This document shows positions 46,761 through 57,653 of a DNA stretch of 64,000 bases, one piece after another (position 1 is the first letter of the stretch; each line of letters begins with the position of its first letter). The notes beneath the pieces were generated by a model. It made no database searches. It worked only from the letters and a program-made list of their open reading frames with translations, and was not told the origin of the DNA. Where the stretch lies: positions 496,001 to 560,000 of the forward strand of contig NZ_FRBV01000001.1 in NCBI RefSeq assembly GCF_900142705.1. The letters are read 5' to 3'. Position numbers and translations under genes: made by a program. The DNA is from Nitrosospira sp. Nsp11. GTDB lineage: Bacteria > Pseudomonadota > Gammaproteobacteria > Burkholderiales > Nitrosomonadaceae.

Positions 46761-46796
46761 AAAAAAGGAGGCAAGGCGTCTCTGCCTTTAACCTCC
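46761..46796 (-). terminator. Terminator or attenuator between rplT and pheS
   Basis: On the minus strand a GC-rich stem (GGAGG / CCTCC and GCCTT / AAGGC, with a small internal loop) is followed by six U. It sits 24 bases beyond the rplT stop and 34 before pheS. It could end part of the ribosomal transcript or attenuate pheST. Confidence 0.7.
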
Positions 46797-46820
46797 TCGC
46801 AGCGGTTTTTGCTACTATTG

Positions 46821-47180
46821 TTATACGGTCAGGCTGGCTTTGGCCTGCTCAACTATTTTCGCAAAAGCCGGCTTATCAAATACAGCAATATCAGCCAGAA
46901 CCTTGCGGTCCACTTCAATCGCGGCTTTCCTCAAACCGTTCATGAAAACGCTGTAGGATAACCCGCATTCCCTGGCAGCAGCGTTGATACGAGCAATCCA
47001 CAAAGCCCGAAACTGGCGTTTCTTCTGGCGGCGGTCGCGGTATGCATATTGCCCCGCTTTCATCACCGCTTCCTTGGCAATACGATAAACGTTTTTTCGG
47101 CGGCCCCGATAGCCTTTCGCCAGATCGAGGACTTTTTTGTGACGAGCGTGAGCCGTTACACCACGTTTTACTCTTGGCAT
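46821..47180 (-). CDS. rplT: 50S ribosomal protein L20
   Basis: L20 binds 23S rRNA early in large-subunit assembly and in E. coli also represses its own operon. The 119 residues match the family through the whole length: [20 protein letters not shown], then [20 protein letters not shown] and [20 protein letters not shown]. It starts 11 bases after the rpmI stop. Confidence 0.98.
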   Translation of the reverse strand: MPRVKRGVTAHARHKKVLDLAKGYRGRRKNVYRIAKEAVMKAGQYAYRDRRQKKRQFRALWIARINAAARECGLSYSVFMNGLRKAAIEVDRKVLADIAVFDKPAFAKIVEQAKASLTV

Positions 47181-47191
47181 CTCAGTCTCTC

Positions 47192-47389
47192 CTAGGCGTA
47201 AGGCAACATGGCACGCACGGATGGCGCATCACTGCAATGAACGCCCACGGTTCCCCGCAACTGACGTTTGCTTTTCGTGCTTTTCTTGGTAAGTATATGA
47301 CGTTTGAACGCTTGCGCACGCTTGACGCTGCCGCCCGCTCGCACCGTGAAGCGCTTTGCGGCCCCACTTTTTGTTTTCATCTTTGGCAT
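47192..47389 (-). CDS. rpmI: 50S ribosomal protein L35
   Basis: L35 is a small basic protein of the large subunit. The 65 residues have the family pattern: [20 protein letters not shown], then [20 protein letters not shown]. It precedes rplT in the conserved infC-rpmI-rplT order. Its ATG has GCAGGAG upstream. Confidence 0.98.
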   Translation of the reverse strand: MPKMKTKSGAAKRFTVRAGGSVKRAQAFKRHILTKKSTKSKRQLRGTVGVHCSDAPSVRAMLPYA

Positions 47390-47415
47390 TGCATTACTCC
47401 TGCTTTAACATGACG

Positions 47416-47450
47416 CCGGGTGTTTCCTGATCGGAACACTTTAAACCCGG
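47416..47450 (-). promoter_or_regulatory. Hairpin in the rpmI leader
   Basis: In the 200-base gap between infC and rpmI, CCGGG and CCCGG arms enclose a second paired segment (GTGTT / AACAC with CC / GG). It is about 27 bases before the rpmI start. In E. coli this gap contains the L20 translational operator; whether this hairpin has that role is inferred from position only. Confidence 0.4.
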
Positions 47451-47590
47451 AGATCACTTGTTTTTCGAATGGCGCAATATCACACCGGTGCCCACTTTTG
47501 CGTTATCTGATTCACGCTTGGATAAGCGGTCCTGCTATCCTCTCTCCAACTTCCTGCTGCTGCGCTATACAGTCAGGCGAGTTTCTGCCC

Positions 47591-48175
47591 TTAATCGGGG
47601 GCTACATCAGTTTCCGTAGCCACCTTTGGCTTTGCTTCCTTTGGCTTGACTGCTACTTCTTTCTTTCGGGGAGACAGCACCATCACCATTTGCCGTCCTT
47701 CCATCCGGGGAAACTGCTCAACCACCGCATGCGGCTCCAGATCATCTCTGACGCGCTCAAGCAGACGCACACCAAATTCCTGATGCGCCATTTCACGTCC
47801 GCGAAACCGTAACGTGATCTTGGCCTTATCGCCTTCTTCAAGAAAACTGATCAGGTTACGCAGCTTGATGTTGTAATCGCCCTCGTCCGTGTTGGGCCGG
47901 AACTTGACTTCCTTGATCTGGATTTGCTTCTGCTTGAGCTTGGCTTCGTGTTTTTTCTTGCTCTCCTGATAACGAAACTTGCCATAATCCATCAGCCGGC
48001 ACACGGGGGGACGAGCGGTGGGGGCGATTTCAACCAAATCGACCTCGGCTTCCTCCGCCAAAGTGTTAGCGGCCGCCAACGCGACTATACCTATTTGCTC
48101 TCCATCTACACCAATCAAGCGCACTTCGGGCGCGTTAATCTCCTGATTGATACGGGCTGCTTTTTCTTGAACTAT
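47591..48175 (-). CDS. infC: Translation initiation factor IF-3 with non-AUG start
   Basis: IF-3 prevents subunit joining and checks the initiation codon. No ATG is available: the conserved N-terminus ([20 protein letters not shown]) lies upstream of any canonical codon in frame except internal ones. The two candidates are ATA at 48175, six bases after GGGGA, and ATT at 48181, right next to it; these give 194 or 196 residues. E. coli infC uses AUU, through which IF-3 controls itself, and a rare codon here fits the same logic. The linker and C-terminal domain ([20 protein letters not shown]) are normal; a lysine/alanine tail follows. thrS ends 26 bases upstream. Confidence 0.92.
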   Translation of the reverse strand: MVQEKAARINQEINAPEVRLIGVDGEQIGIVALAAANTLAEEAEVDLVEIAPTARPPVCRLMDYGKFRYQESKKKHEAKLKQKQIQIKEVKFRPNTDEGDYNIKLRNLISFLEEGDKAKITLRFRGREMAHQEFGVRLLERVRDDLEPHAVVEQFPRMEGRQMVMVLSPRKKEVAVKPKEAKPKVATETDVAPD

Positions 48176-48201
48176 AGTAATTCCCCAAATGTGTTAATAA
48201 A

Positions 48202-50118
48202 TTAAACCTCACCCGCTCTCAGGCATATCTCTGCTTTAAGCCGTTCTATCAGCATCGGCAAAGACATCTGACCGAGATCGGAGCCTACCCGTGTTCGTAC
48301 TGAAACCGTTTGTGCAGCCACTTCCTTCTCCCCCACGATGATTTGGTAGGGTAACTTTTGTAAACTATGTTCTCGTATTTTATAAGTTATTTTCTCATTT
48401 CTCAAGTCCGCACACGCCCGTATGCCATTATGCTTGAGCTCGTCGGCTACTTTCCGGGCATATTCTGCTTGTCCCTGAGAAATATTCAATACTACCGCCT
48501 GGTCCGGCGCAAGCCAAAGTGGCAAGGCGCCTGCATAATTTTCCAGAATAATGCCAATGAAACGCTCCAATGATCCGAGAATCGCCCGGTGAAGCATGAC
48601 TGGAACCCGACGGGAGTTATCCTCGGCCACAAATTCGGCATCTAATCGCCCCGGCATTGAAAAATCAAGCTGGAGAGTACCGCACTGCCACAAACGGCCG
48701 ATGCTATCCTTGAGCGAAAACTCGATTTTAGGTCCGTAGAAGGCGCCTTCGCCAGGTTGCAGCTCCCATATGAGCTTCTTGTGATCCAATGCAGCTTGCA
48801 ATGCGGCTTCCGCCTTATCCCACTGCGCCTCCGATCCCACGCGTTTTTGAGGACGGGTTGAAAGCTTGACCAGAATCTCATCAAAGCCGAAATCGGTATA
48901 AACCTTTTGCAACAGGTCAATAAATTGGATCACCTCATCCTGTACCTGGGCCTCGGTACAGAAAATGTGCGCGTCGTCCTGAGTAAACGCTCGCACTCGC
49001 ATAATGCCATGCAAAGCGCCGGATGGTTCATTCCGATGACACGAACCAAATTCCGCCAGACGCAACGGCAGGTCCCGATAGCTTTTCAGTCCCTGCTTGA
49101 ACACTTGGACATGCCCAGGGCAGTTCATGGGCTTGACCGAAAATTCACGCTCTTCCGATTGGGTGATAAACATATTTTCGCGGAAATTTTCCCAGTGCCC
49201 TGATCGCTCCCATAGACCTTTATCCAATACTGAGGGCGTGCGGATTTCCTGATAACCGTTATTGCGGAATATTTCCCGCATGTACTGCTCTATCTCCTGC
49301 CATATGATCCAGCCCTTGGGATGCCAGAATACCATACCCGGTGCTTCTTCCTGAATATGAAACAAATCCAGTTGCTTGCCGAGTTTACGGTGATCACGCT
49401 TTTCCGCTTCCTCAAGGCGACGCAGATAGGTGTCCTGATCTTCCTTTTTGGCCCAGGCGGTGCCATAAATTCGCTGTAACATCTCATTGTGCGAGTCGCC
49501 GCGCCAATAAGCTCCCGCAAGCTTCATCAGCTTGAAAACCTTGAGCCTTGATGTGGCAGGCACATGCGGGCCCCGGCATAGATCGGTAAAGTTTCCCTGG
49601 GAATAGAGCGAAACTTCCTCATTGCCGGGAATGCTCTCGATGATCTGCGCCTTGTAGTGCTCGCCCTGTTTCTTGAAAAAATTGATTGCCTGGGGACGCT
49701 CCCAAACTTTACGCTCAACTTTCAGGTTGCGTGCGCTGATTTCCCCCATACGTTTTTCAATTGCTGCCAGATCATCCGGCGTGAATGGACGGTGAAAGGA
49801 AAAATCATAATAAAAGCCGTCGTCAATCACGGGTCCAATGGTTACCTGCGCTTCCGGAAACAACTCTTTCACTGCATGCGCCAGCAGGTGGGCGCTGGAG
49901 TGACGGATAATTTCCAGCCCTTCCGCGTCCTTTTCAGTGATGATCGTCAAGTCGCTATCAGTTTCGATGGTGCTGGACATATCCACCAGCTTGCCATTCA
50001 CTTTGCCGGCCAGCGCGGCTCGAGCCAGTCCTGCACCAATCGATGCCGCGACGTCGCCAACCGTCACCGGGTGGTCATACCTGCGTTCCGATCCATCCGG
50101 TAAACGAATGACAGTCAC
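48202..50118 (-). CDS. thrS: Threonyl-tRNA synthetase
   Basis: ThrS charges tRNA-Thr. The 638 residues start with GTG (AAGGA nine bases upstream) and contain the TGS domain (about 1-62), the editing domain with [16 protein letters not shown], the class II core and the anticodon-binding domain. Zinc ligands are the Cys of MNCPGHV, the His of DDAHIFC and the His of [14 protein letters not shown]. Motif 2 reads [19 protein letters not shown]. It heads the thrS-infC-rpmI-rplT operon. Confidence 0.97.
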   Translation of the reverse strand: MTVIRLPDGSERRYDHPVTVGDVAASIGAGLARAALAGKVNGKLVDMSSTIETDSDLTIITEKDAEGLEIIRHSSAHLLAHAVKELFPEAQVTIGPVIDDGFYYDFSFHRPFTPDDLAAIEKRMGEISARNLKVERKVWERPQAINFFKKQGEHYKAQIIESIPGNEEVSLYSQGNFTDLCRGPHVPATSRLKVFKLMKLAGAYWRGDSHNEMLQRIYGTAWAKKEDQDTYLRRLEEAEKRDHRKLGKQLDLFHIQEEAPGMVFWHPKGWIIWQEIEQYMREIFRNNGYQEIRTPSVLDKGLWERSGHWENFRENMFITQSEEREFSVKPMNCPGHVQVFKQGLKSYRDLPLRLAEFGSCHRNEPSGALHGIMRVRAFTQDDAHIFCTEAQVQDEVIQFIDLLQKVYTDFGFDEILVKLSTRPQKRVGSEAQWDKAEAALQAALDHKKLIWELQPGEGAFYGPKIEFSLKDSIGRLWQCGTLQLDFSMPGRLDAEFVAEDNSRRVPVMLHRAILGSLERFIGIILENYAGALPLWLAPDQAVVLNISQGQAEYARKVADELKHNGIRACADLRNEKITYKIREHSLQKLPYQIIVGEKEVAAQTVSVRTRVGSDLGQMSLPMLIERLKAEICLRAGEV

Positions 50119-50502
50119 GACTTATTCCTTTTTAAAAGATATGAAATTACACAAACGATAAAAATTTTACAGGAATCAAAGTTCTTTCACTGCTTATGGC
50201 TCCAAGAGCCTATTTTCCCATATATTTGCGTCCGCGCCCAATTTGCCTCATGCAATAAGACAAAGTCGTAACGAGTGGAATAAGTGAGCTCCAGCCCTGG
50301 ACGCAGGGCAATTTCCGTAGAGGAACTGCTCCAGTTCCAGAGCTTGGGAAAACCGGGAAAGAGGGGAAAACGAAACGCTAGGACAGGTGCGGTTGGGCGG
50401 GTACCAGTGATGTTCAGCAAATCCGTTTGTTTCTACCGAATCTGCCGCGGGTCTTACATCACCTCAACCCATCCGCGATCTGATGCTCCACTATATGTGG
50501 AA
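50119..50502 (-). other. thrS upstream region
   Basis: 384 bases between the pstS stop and thrS. It contains the thrS promoter and leader and possibly a pstS terminator. I checked for a tRNA gene, which often precedes thrS, and found none. Confidence 0.4.
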
Positions 50503-51507
50503 TTATAGACTGGTCTCGCGATTGAGTACTTCTTCAATTCTGAGATTCACTTCGGGTTTGCCCCCAAACACAGTTCCTACCTTCTTTTCGGCAAAATGCT
50601 TCAGGTTGGTGGCATAGGCCTGAGCCGGCAGGGAAAAGAATTTAACTTCCTGCACCAGCGCAGGCGCATTTTTCATGTAAAACTCAATAAGCTGTCTGAC
50701 TTCAGGCCGCTCTGCCGACTTGATGTTCACATAGATGAAAACAGGGCGGGACAGCGGCTGATAAGTTCCGTCCTCCACGGTCTGGGCGGATGGAACGACA
50801 GCGCCCTTACCTGCGTCAATGGCGACTACCTTGAGTTTTTTCTTATTTTCGGCGTAGTAGGCAAAACCAAAAAATCCGAGGCCGTTCTTGTCGCTAGCTA
50901 CTCCTTGCACTAACACATTGTCATCCTCGGATGCGGTAAAATCCCCACGGCTCGACTTGGCTTTACCAACAATGGCTTCCGTAAAATAGTCGAAAGTACC
51001 CGAATCGGCGCCCGCACCGTAGAGCTTTATCGTTTCATCGGGCCATGTTGGATTCACCTGGCTCCACTTGGTGATTTTGCCCTGCGCCGCAGGCTCCCAA
51101 ATCTTCTTTAACTCTGCGACAGTAATCGTTTTACTCCAGTCGTTCTTGGGATTCACTACTACAGTCAGCGCATCAAATGCGATCGGCATTTCGACATATT
51201 GGATGCCCATTTTTTTGCAGTCGTCCATTTCCTTTTTCAGAATTGGGCGCGACGCGTTGACGATGTCCGTTTCACCACGGCAGAATTTCTTGAAGCCCCC
51301 ACCAGTCCCTGAAATGCCCACCGTCACTTTAACCGCACCTTTTCTTTCCTTCTGAAAATCTTCGGCCACTGCTTCAGTAATGGGATAGACAGTGCTGGAA
51401 CCATCGATTTTCACGATTGCATCGGCCCCCGCAATACCGTTGATACTGATCAATCCGGCAAATACGACAGACATTCCCAGTTTATTACTATTCGGTAAGT
51501 TCAACAT
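50503..51507 (-). CDS. pstS: Phosphate-binding protein PstS
   Basis: PstS binds phosphate in the periplasm for the Pst importer. The 334 residues have a signal peptide (cleavage near GADA-IV) and the PstS/SphX pattern: [39 protein letters not shown] and [16 protein letters not shown], where SGTFDYF lines the anion site. It is alone: pstC, pstA, pstB and phoU are not in the window. It lies 151 bases after glmM; a Pho-box-like sequence is found 67-84 bases upstream of the start. Confidence 0.92.
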   Translation of the reverse strand: MLNLPNSNKLGMSVVFAGLISINGIAGADAIVKIDGSSTVYPITEAVAEDFQKERKGAVKVTVGISGTGGGFKKFCRGETDIVNASRPILKKEMDDCKKMGIQYVEMPIAFDALTVVVNPKNDWSKTITVAELKKIWEPAAQGKITKWSQVNPTWPDETIKLYGAGADSGTFDYFTEAIVGKAKSSRGDFTASEDDNVLVQGVASDKNGLGFFGFAYYAENKKKLKVVAIDAGKGAVVPSAQTVEDGTYQPLSRPVFIYVNIKSAERPEVRQLIEFYMKNAPALVQEVKFFSLPAQAYATNLKHFAEKKVGTVFGGKPEVNLRIEEVLNRETSL

Positions 51508-51573
51508 TTCCCCCGTTCACTTGTCGGATGATCAGATATTAGTCTTGAAGTATCGTCATGCTAGATCATTAGT

Positions 51574-51591
51574 ATTACGGTCTTGTGACAT
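51574..51591 (-). promoter_or_regulatory. Possible Pho box upstream of pstS
   Basis: On the minus strand it reads ATGTCAC-AAGA-CCGTAAT: two 7-base half-sites similar to CTGTCAT, in the 11-base phase expected for PhoB. The match is imperfect. Confidence 0.4.
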
Positions 51592-51658
51592 TCCTTGTAA
51601 ACCTCTGGATAAGTCCGTGCATGTCCGCGGGAATGTCTTGCACTGATTTATCAGCTTT

Positions 51659-53020
51659 TCATTCCGCTGCAGCGTTTCGCACAATATCCGCTATTTTTTC
51701 TGCCCAATGCTTAACCTTCTGCTTAGACTCACCCTCCACCATCACTCGTACCAGGGGTTCTGTGCCTGATGGGCGCAACAGCACGCGGCCGCTATCGTCA
51801 AGATCGCGCTCGGCATCCGCCTGGGCCGCCCTGATCGCGAGGTTGGCGCGCGAATCGAAGCCCTTGGGGACCTTGACGTTAATCAACCGTTGAGGATAAA
51901 GCGTGACGCCATGCGCAAGCTCCGGCAGCGTTTTGGCGGAGTCTCTCATGGCATATAGCACTTGCAACGCGGAAATAATGCCATCACCGGTGGTATGCTT
52001 GTCGATGCAAAGAATATGGCCAGAGCCTTCGCCGCCCAGTTGCCAGCCTTCTTTCTGCAAGAGCTCCAATACATGGCGGTCGCCGACGTTAGCGCGAGCA
52101 AACGGAATATTTAGTTTCCTTAAACCGTTTTCTACCGCCAGATTAGTCATTAATGTTCCCGCTACCCCACCCTTGAGCAACCCCTTCTGCTGGCGATGCT
52201 TGGCGATGATATAGATCAGCCGGTCACCATCGTAAAGCACGCCTTTTTTGTCGGCCATGATTACGCGATCACCGTCTCCATCAAGCGCAATGCCAATATC
52301 AGCTCGATGCAGCCGGACCGCTTCCTGCAGGGCGGCACTATGCGTCGCGCCGCATTCAAGATTGATATTGAGACCGTCGGGCTGCGCACCGATGGCAACA
52401 ACATCCGCGCCCAGCTCATGCAGCACTGGGCCAGCAATTTGATATGTCGCACCATGAGCACAGTCAACTACGATGCGCAAACCACGCAAATCGAGATGAT
52501 TCGGAAAGGTGCTCTTGCAGAATTCGATGTAACGCCCTCTGGCGTCATTGACCCTGCGCGCTTTCCCAAGCTGCGCTGACGGCATCGATTTGATGGGCGC
52601 CTTCAGTCCTGCCTCTATCGCATGCTCGGTCACATCGGGCAACTTCGTGCCCGCTGCGGAAAAAAATTTGATGCCGTTGTCTTCGAACGGGTTATGTGAA
52701 GCGGAAATGACTATGCCCGCCTGCAGTCGCAGTGCGCGAGTGAGGTAGGCTACCGCCGGCGTCGGCATAGGCCCGGAAAGCAGCACATCCACTCCTGCGG
52801 CGGAAAGCCCCGCTTGTAAAGCTGATTCAAGCATATACCCTGATATGCGAGTATCCTTACCGATCAGTACCGCTGGACGTTCGCCCTTGGATAGATGCCA
52901 TTCCGACGACGCCAGGACGTTACCGGCAGAATAACCGAGGTGCATAACGAATTCGGGCGTAATAGGCATCTCTCCTACACGCCCGCGTATGCCGTCAGTG
53001 CCAAAATATTTTTTTGTCAA
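51659..53020 (-). CDS. glmM: Phosphoglucosamine mutase
   Basis: GlmM converts glucosamine-6-phosphate to glucosamine-1-phosphate for cell-wall and LPS precursors. The TTG at 53020 opens the conserved [15 protein letters not shown] start, has CGGAA seven bases upstream, and gives 453 residues; an extension to 53059 is not conserved. The catalytic phosphoserine lies in [15 protein letters not shown], the metal loop is DGDGDRV, and the sugar loop is GEGSGH. It follows folP by 54 bases in the order ftsH-folP-glmM. Confidence 0.95.
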   Translation of the reverse strand: MTKKYFGTDGIRGRVGEMPITPEFVMHLGYSAGNVLASSEWHLSKGERPAVLIGKDTRISGYMLESALQAGLSAAGVDVLLSGPMPTPAVAYLTRALRLQAGIVISASHNPFEDNGIKFFSAAGTKLPDVTEHAIEAGLKAPIKSMPSAQLGKARRVNDARGRYIEFCKSTFPNHLDLRGLRIVVDCAHGATYQIAGPVLHELGADVVAIGAQPDGLNINLECGATHSAALQEAVRLHRADIGIALDGDGDRVIMADKKGVLYDGDRLIYIIAKHRQQKGLLKGGVAGTLMTNLAVENGLRKLNIPFARANVGDRHVLELLQKEGWQLGGEGSGHILCIDKHTTGDGIISALQVLYAMRDSAKTLPELAHGVTLYPQRLINVKVPKGFDSRANLAIRAAQADAERDLDDSGRVLLRPSGTEPLVRVMVEGESKQKVKHWAEKIADIVRNAAAE

Positions 53021-53074
53021 TTGAATGTTCCGTGGATAGTTACTATAGTGGCAGCGCAAGCGCCACCCTGCAGT

Positions 53075-53902
53075 TTATTGTCGTTGTTCGATAATATTAT
53101 AAACCGCTAGCGCATCCCTGGTTGCTTTCACATCGTGCACCCGCACAATTGCCGCACCCCTCGCCACTGCCAGCAAAGCGGCGGAAATACTGGCGTGAAC
53201 GCGGTCATCCACCTGGTTGCCGGTTATTTTCCCCAACATTGCCTTGCGCGACAATCCTACCATTACCGGTACATCAAGATCGGTGAAGCGGTCGAGGTAG
53301 CGCAGCAACTGGATATTATGGTCGTGGGTTTTGCCAAAGCCAAAGCCAGGATCTATCACCAACCGCTCACGCGGGATACCTGCGGCTTGCGCCGCATTGA
53401 GGCGCTGCTGCAGAAAGACTTTCACTTCCGCCACCACATCATCGTATCGAGGGTTGATTTGCATGCTCTGCGGAGCGCCGCGCATGTGCATGAGGCATGC
53501 TGCCACGCCTCCGGCGGCAACCGCTTCAAGCGCGCCTGCTGCCTGTAGCGCATTGACATCGTTAATCATGGTGGCGCCCGCCTTTATCGACGCACGCATA
53601 ACCTCCGGCTTGGATGTATCGACCGAAACAGATACATTCATGCCAGCCAAAGCCTCCACTACCGGAATGACGCGGCGCAATTCTTCTTCCACACTGATGG
53701 AGGTGCTGCCGGGACGAGTAGACTCGCCGCCCACGTCCAGCCAGTCCGCCCCCTGTTCAATCAGGCGTGCCGCATGGCGGAGCGCATGCTCGGTCGAGCC
53801 GCACAAACCTCCGTCAGAAAAGGAATCTGGCGTTACATTGAGGATCCCCATCACGAGGGCGGCGCGAGGATGATGCGCGTTAAATTGCGGGAATGGGGGC
53901 AC
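53075..53902 (-). CDS. folP: Dihydropteroate synthase
   Basis: FolP condenses p-aminobenzoate with dihydropterin pyrophosphate in folate synthesis and is the sulfonamide target. The 275 residues show MGILNVTPDSFSDGG, DVGGESTRPGS and the pterin-site INDVNALQAAG; LVIDPGFGFGKTHDHN and the C-terminal RVHDVKATRDAL are also present. The start is a GTG at 53902 and has no clear ribosome binding site. A terminator separates it from ftsH. Confidence 0.95.
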   Translation of the reverse strand: MPPFPQFNAHHPRAALVMGILNVTPDSFSDGGLCGSTEHALRHAARLIEQGADWLDVGGESTRPGSTSISVEEELRRVIPVVEALAGMNVSVSVDTSKPEVMRASIKAGATMINDVNALQAAGALEAVAAGGVAACLMHMRGAPQSMQINPRYDDVVAEVKVFLQQRLNAAQAAGIPRERLVIDPGFGFGKTHDHNIQLLRYLDRFTDLDVPVMVGLSRKAMLGKITGNQVDDRVHASISAALLAVARGAAIVRVHDVKATRDALAVYNIIEQRQ

Positions 53903-53934
53903 GGAAATTTGGCGGTGTAGCCGTCAATTGGAAA

Positions 53935-53960
53935 AAGAAAAAGGCGGGACGAGCCCGCCT
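53935..53960 (-). terminator. Intrinsic terminator after ftsH
   Basis: On the minus strand AGGCGGG and CCCGCCT form a 7-bp stem with a five-base loop, followed by a U-rich run. It lies 37 bases beyond the ftsH stop, so most ftsH transcripts should end before folP. Confidence 0.8.
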
Positions 53961-53996
53961 AATTCATTTTGTTCAGCTCGGAAATACCTTCAACGC

Positions 53997-55892
53997 TTAA
54001 ACTTCCTGAGCTGGCGTCGCTGTTGGTGCTGGCGCCGTCGGCGGCGTATTGTCCCTGGGCGGCGTCGGCGTGGATTTGCTAGGCTTCGGGGCCCGGGGTG
54101 GACGGCCTTCCATTATATCGCCGATCTGATCAGAGTCTATGGTTTCCCATTCCAGCAGGGCTTTGGCCATCACCTCGATTTTGTCGCGATTTTCCTCGAT
54201 GAGCCCTCGCGCCAGTGTGTACTGCATATCAATGATACGGCGAATTTCTACGTCCACCTTCTGCATGGTGGCTTCGCTGACGTTCTTGTGGGTGGTAACG
54301 GAGCGGCCGAGAAAAACTTCTCCCTCATTCTCCCCATACACCATCGGACCGAGGGAATCCGACATGCCCCATTGCGTGACCATGCGCCTTGCCATTTCCG
54401 TAGCACGCTCAAAGTCGTTGGATGCGCCCGTGGTCATCTGCCCCATGAATACTTCCTCGGCAATACGTCCACCAAACAAGACTGCAATGTTCTGCAGAAT
54501 TTCCTCGCGATCCATGCTGAAACGGTCTTCCGTCGGTAACTGCATCGTCACGCCTAGCGCACGTCCTCGCGGAATGATGGAAACCTTGTGCACCGGATCG
54601 GTTTTGGGCAGCAACTGCGCCACTACCGCATGTCCGGATTCGTGATAGGCAGTATTGCGCCGTTCGCGCTCCGGCATCACAACGGAGCGTCGTTCCGCAC
54701 CCATGAAGATCTTGTCCTTCGCACGCTCGAAGTCGTCCATATCCACAAGTCGCTTATTGCTACGTGCCGCAAACAGTGCTGCCTCGTTCACCAGATTGGC
54801 CAGGTCGGCACCGGACATCCCCGGCGTACCTCGCGCAATGATTTCCGCATGCACATCGGGCGCGATCGGTACCTTGCGCATATGTACGTGCAGTATTTGC
54901 TCGCGGCCACGAATGTCGGGGAGCGGTACCGTCACCTGCCGGTCGAAACGGCCAGGACGTAATAGCGCCGGGTCAAGCACATCAGGCCGGTTGGTAGCTG
55001 CAATCACAATAACGCCGGCGGTTCCCTCGAAGCCATCCATCTCGACCAGCAGCTGATTCAATGTTTGTTCCCGCTCGTCGTTCCCGCCGCCGAGGCCCGC
55101 GCCGCGTTGACGGCCGACCGCGTCGATTTCATCGATGAAAATAATGCAGGGTGCGTGCTTCTTGGCTTGCTCGAACATGTCACGCACTCTTGCCGCACCG
55201 ACACCGACGAACATTTCCACAAAATCAGAGCCGGAAATACTGAAAAACGGAACTTTGGCCTCGCCCGCAATTGCACGAGCCAGAAGAGTTTTACCCGTAC
55301 CCGGACTTCCCACCATTAATACACCGCGGGGAATCCGCCCGCCCAACTTCTGGAACTTGCTGGGATCACGCAAGAATTCGACCAGCTCGAAAACCTCCTC
55401 TTTGGCCTCCTCGCAACCCGCCACGTCAGCAAACGTTACCTGATTGGTGGACTCGTCAAGCATGCGTGCCTTGCTCTTTCCGAAAGAGAATGCACCACCA
55501 CCCCGGCCGCCACCCTGCATTTGGCGCATAAAGAAAATCCATACGCCTATCAGTAGAAGCATCGGAAACCATGAAACGAAAATGTTCATCAGCAGCGAAG
55601 GCTCTTCTTCCGGCTTGGCATCAATGATGACGCCGGCCTTCAGCAGGTCGCTTACCATCCAGGGATCCGAAGGCGTGTAAGTGGTAAAACGCCGACCATC
55701 GGATTTGGTGCCTTTCAGCGTTCGTCCTTCAATGGTCACCTTGGCAATCCTGCCCTGCTTCACTTCGTCGATGAACTGCGAGTATTCCATCGGCGCCTGT
55801 GCCGCCTGTCGGGTGCTGAACTGATTGAACACCGTCATCAGCACCAAAGCAATCACAAGCCAGATGGCCATGTTTTTAATGAGATTGTTCAA
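53997..55892 (-). CDS. ftsH: ATP-dependent zinc metalloprotease FtsH
   Basis: FtsH is a membrane-bound AAA+ protease; in gammaproteobacteria it controls LpxC and thus LPS synthesis. The 631 residues have two membrane segments (about 8-24 and 105-122) around a periplasmic domain, then the AAA+ module with Walker A GSPGTGKT, Walker [12 protein letters not shown], the pore loop FVGVGAARV and arginine finger region, and the peptidase with HESGH zinc site. The C-terminal 30 residues are rich in proline, threonine and alanine. It precedes folP and lies 161 bases after rlmE. Confidence 0.97.
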   Translation of the reverse strand: MNNLIKNMAIWLVIALVLMTVFNQFSTRQAAQAPMEYSQFIDEVKQGRIAKVTIEGRTLKGTKSDGRRFTTYTPSDPWMVSDLLKAGVIIDAKPEEEPSLLMNIFVSWFPMLLLIGVWIFFMRQMQGGGRGGGAFSFGKSKARMLDESTNQVTFADVAGCEEAKEEVFELVEFLRDPSKFQKLGGRIPRGVLMVGSPGTGKTLLARAIAGEAKVPFFSISGSDFVEMFVGVGAARVRDMFEQAKKHAPCIIFIDEIDAVGRQRGAGLGGGNDEREQTLNQLLVEMDGFEGTAGVIVIAATNRPDVLDPALLRPGRFDRQVTVPLPDIRGREQILHVHMRKVPIAPDVHAEIIARGTPGMSGADLANLVNEAALFAARSNKRLVDMDDFERAKDKIFMGAERRSVVMPERERRNTAYHESGHAVVAQLLPKTDPVHKVSIIPRGRALGVTMQLPTEDRFSMDREEILQNIAVLFGGRIAEEVFMGQMTTGASNDFERATEMARRMVTQWGMSDSLGPMVYGENEGEVFLGRSVTTHKNVSEATMQKVDVEIRRIIDMQYTLARGLIEENRDKIEVMAKALLEWETIDSDQIGDIMEGRPPRAPKPSKSTPTPPRDNTPPTAPAPTATPAQEV

Positions 55893-56053
55893 GATAGCTC
55901 CTTGGCTTGCGCCGTCAAAATCCTTGAATGCTTCATTCTAAACCCATTTCGAGATTTATAATAGCCAGCATGCCCGCCATGGCTCTTATAGTGTTTCGTA
56001 AACTTGGTGTTTCGTAAACTCGCCTGCATATCACTTGCTTTCGGTTCAAGTAC

Positions 56054-56674
56054 TCATTTCCGCTTCCCCATCCCCAGCAAATAGATTTCACTGCTGCGAC
56101 CCCGGGATGCCTCAGGTTTACGTGTTATCACCCGACTGAATGCAGCACGCATTGCGCGTAAAAATTCCTCAAAACCGGAACCTTGAAATACTTTGACGAG
56201 AAAGTTACCATCAGAGTTCAATCGCTCCACGGAAAACTCCAAAGCAAGCTCCGCCAGATACATGCCGCGCGCTTGATCCGTTACTCCTATGCCCGTTATA
56301 TTAGGTGACATATCCGAGATTACAAGGTCAAGAGGACATTTCCCGAGATGTATTTTCAATTCCGCCAAAATGGACGCTTCGGTGAAATCGCCTTGAATGA
56401 ATGTGACGCCGGGCAAAGCCGCCATTTCCAGCAGATCCAGCGCAATCACCCTGCCTTTTCCAGCCAGTTTTTCTGCTGCCACCTGCGACCACCCACCCGG
56501 TGCCGCACCAAGGTCTACCACTGTCATGCCTGGCCGAAGCAGATGATCACGCTCGGCAATCTCGATCAGCTTATAGGCAGCACGTGAACGGTAACCTTCT
56601 TTTTTTGCCTGCTTTACAAAAAAATCATTCACATGCTCTTTCATCCAGGCTTTGCTGGTTTTGGAGGATTTCAT
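56054..56674 (-). CDS. rlmE: 23S rRNA 2'-O-ribose methyltransferase RlmE
   Basis: RlmE (FtsJ/RrmJ) methylates U2552 of 23S rRNA in the 50S particle. The 206 residues contain the N-terminal [18 protein letters not shown] with the catalytic lysine, the SAM motif [15 protein letters not shown], the aspartate in [11 protein letters not shown] and the closing [13 protein letters not shown]. It is divergent from yhbY, only 30 bases between the two starts, and upstream of ftsH, as in E. coli. Confidence 0.96.
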   Translation of the reverse strand: MKSSKTSKAWMKEHVNDFFVKQAKKEGYRSRAAYKLIEIAERDHLLRPGMTVVDLGAAPGGWSQVAAEKLAGKGRVIALDLLEMAALPGVTFIQGDFTEASILAELKIHLGKCPLDLVISDMSPNITGIGVTDQARGMYLAELALEFSVERLNSDGNFLVKVFQGSGFEEFLRAMRAAFSRVITRKPEASRGRSSEIYLLGMGKRK

Positions 56675-56704
56675 CGCGTAAAATGGATGCTTTTCGGAAA
56701 ACTT

Positions 56705-57076
56705 ATGCTAGAACTCGCACTCGCGCGACGGCGAGCACTCAAGGCGCTTGCACATGCCATCAAGCCAATTGTCTGGATAGGCGGAGCAGGTTTGTCGGAA
56801 AGCGTTATCCATGAGCTGGATCAGGGGCTCAAAAGTCACGAGCTGATCAAAGTCAAAGTGTCCGGGGATGAGCGCGAAACAAGAAACGCCTTGCTGGTTG
56901 AAATCTGCGAGCGCCTCGGAGCCGCCCCTATACAGCATATCGGCAAGATATTGGTAATCTATCGTCCCAGGCCGGAAAAGATAAGTTCGCCCGGCATTAC
57001 CCCTGGTCGCAATGACAAGAAGTCACGCCGGACCAGACCTGCCAGACATGGTTTACCGGGCGGCGCCCCGAGCTGA
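56705..57076 (+). CDS. yhbY: YhbY-family RNA-binding protein (CRM domain)
   Basis: YhbY binds pre-50S particles. The ATG at 56705 gives 123 residues; GGAA precedes it by eight bases. The CRM domain covers about residues 1-95, with [20 protein letters not shown] holding the GxxG-type RNA loop (here GGAG) and [19 protein letters not shown]. The C-terminal 28 residues form a basic tail ([14 protein letters not shown]) longer than in E. coli YhbY and may add RNA affinity. It shares a very short divergent promoter region with rlmE. Confidence 0.92.
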   Translation: MLELALARRRALKALAHAIKPIVWIGGAGLSESVIHELDQGLKSHELIKVKVSGDERETRNALLVEICERLGAAPIQHIGKILVIYRPRPEKISSPGITPGRNDKKSRRTRPARHGLPGGAPS

Positions 57077-57123
57077 TACGTTACTGCACATAGCTTATCG
57101 GAAAGATATAGATATAGCGATGC

Positions 57124-57600
57124 TCAAACATATCTCACGTCAAGAATCTCATACTCCCGCAATCCACCCGGCGCCATGACTTCGGCCACATCCCCGGGAT
57201 ACTTGCCGATCAGCGCGCGAGAAATGGGGGAGCTGATGGAGATTTTTCCCTCCTTGATGTCGGCTTCGTCGTCCCCGACAATCTGATAAGTTACCGTCGT
57301 CGCGTTGGCCATGTCCTCCAAATCGATAGTTGCGCCGAATACACAGGCGCCATCCGCATCGAGCAAAGCGGGATCGATGATCTGAGCATTGGAAAGCTTA
57401 CTCTCTAATTCGGCGATGCGTCCCTCGATAAAACCCTGTCGTTCCTTGGCGGCTTCGTATTCCGCATTTTCGGAAAGATCACCGTGAGCGCGGGCTTCCG
57501 CAATCGCCGCGATAACGGCGGGACGCTGCACGGTTTTCATTTCTTGCAATTCGGCGCGCAGTTTTCCGGCGCCGACTACTGTTAAGGGAATTGTGCTCAT
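57124..57600 (-). CDS. greA: Transcription elongation factor GreA
   Basis: GreA rescues backtracked RNA polymerase by stimulating transcript cleavage. The 158 residues form a coiled coil (about 1-75) with the tip [20 protein letters not shown], which holds the acidic residues that act in the polymerase channel, and a C-terminal FKBP-like domain ending with [15 protein letters not shown]. It is 53 bases after carB on the same strand, the order carA-carB-greA being common. Confidence 0.97.
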   Translation of the reverse strand: MSTIPLTVVGAGKLRAELQEMKTVQRPAVIAAIAEARAHGDLSENAEYEAAKERQGFIEGRIAELESKLSNAQIIDPALLDADGACVFGATIDLEDMANATTVTYQIVGDDEADIKEGKISISSPISRALIGKYPGDVAEVMAPGGLREYEILDVRYV

Positions 57601-57653
57601 AAGACTTTTATCACCACCTGTTTTGTTTTCGATTCGTTGACCGATCTATTTCG

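Noticed and set aside
50119-50502. Possible tRNA-Val before thrS
   Set aside because: No cloverleaf with paired acceptor and T-arm could be built in this stretch.
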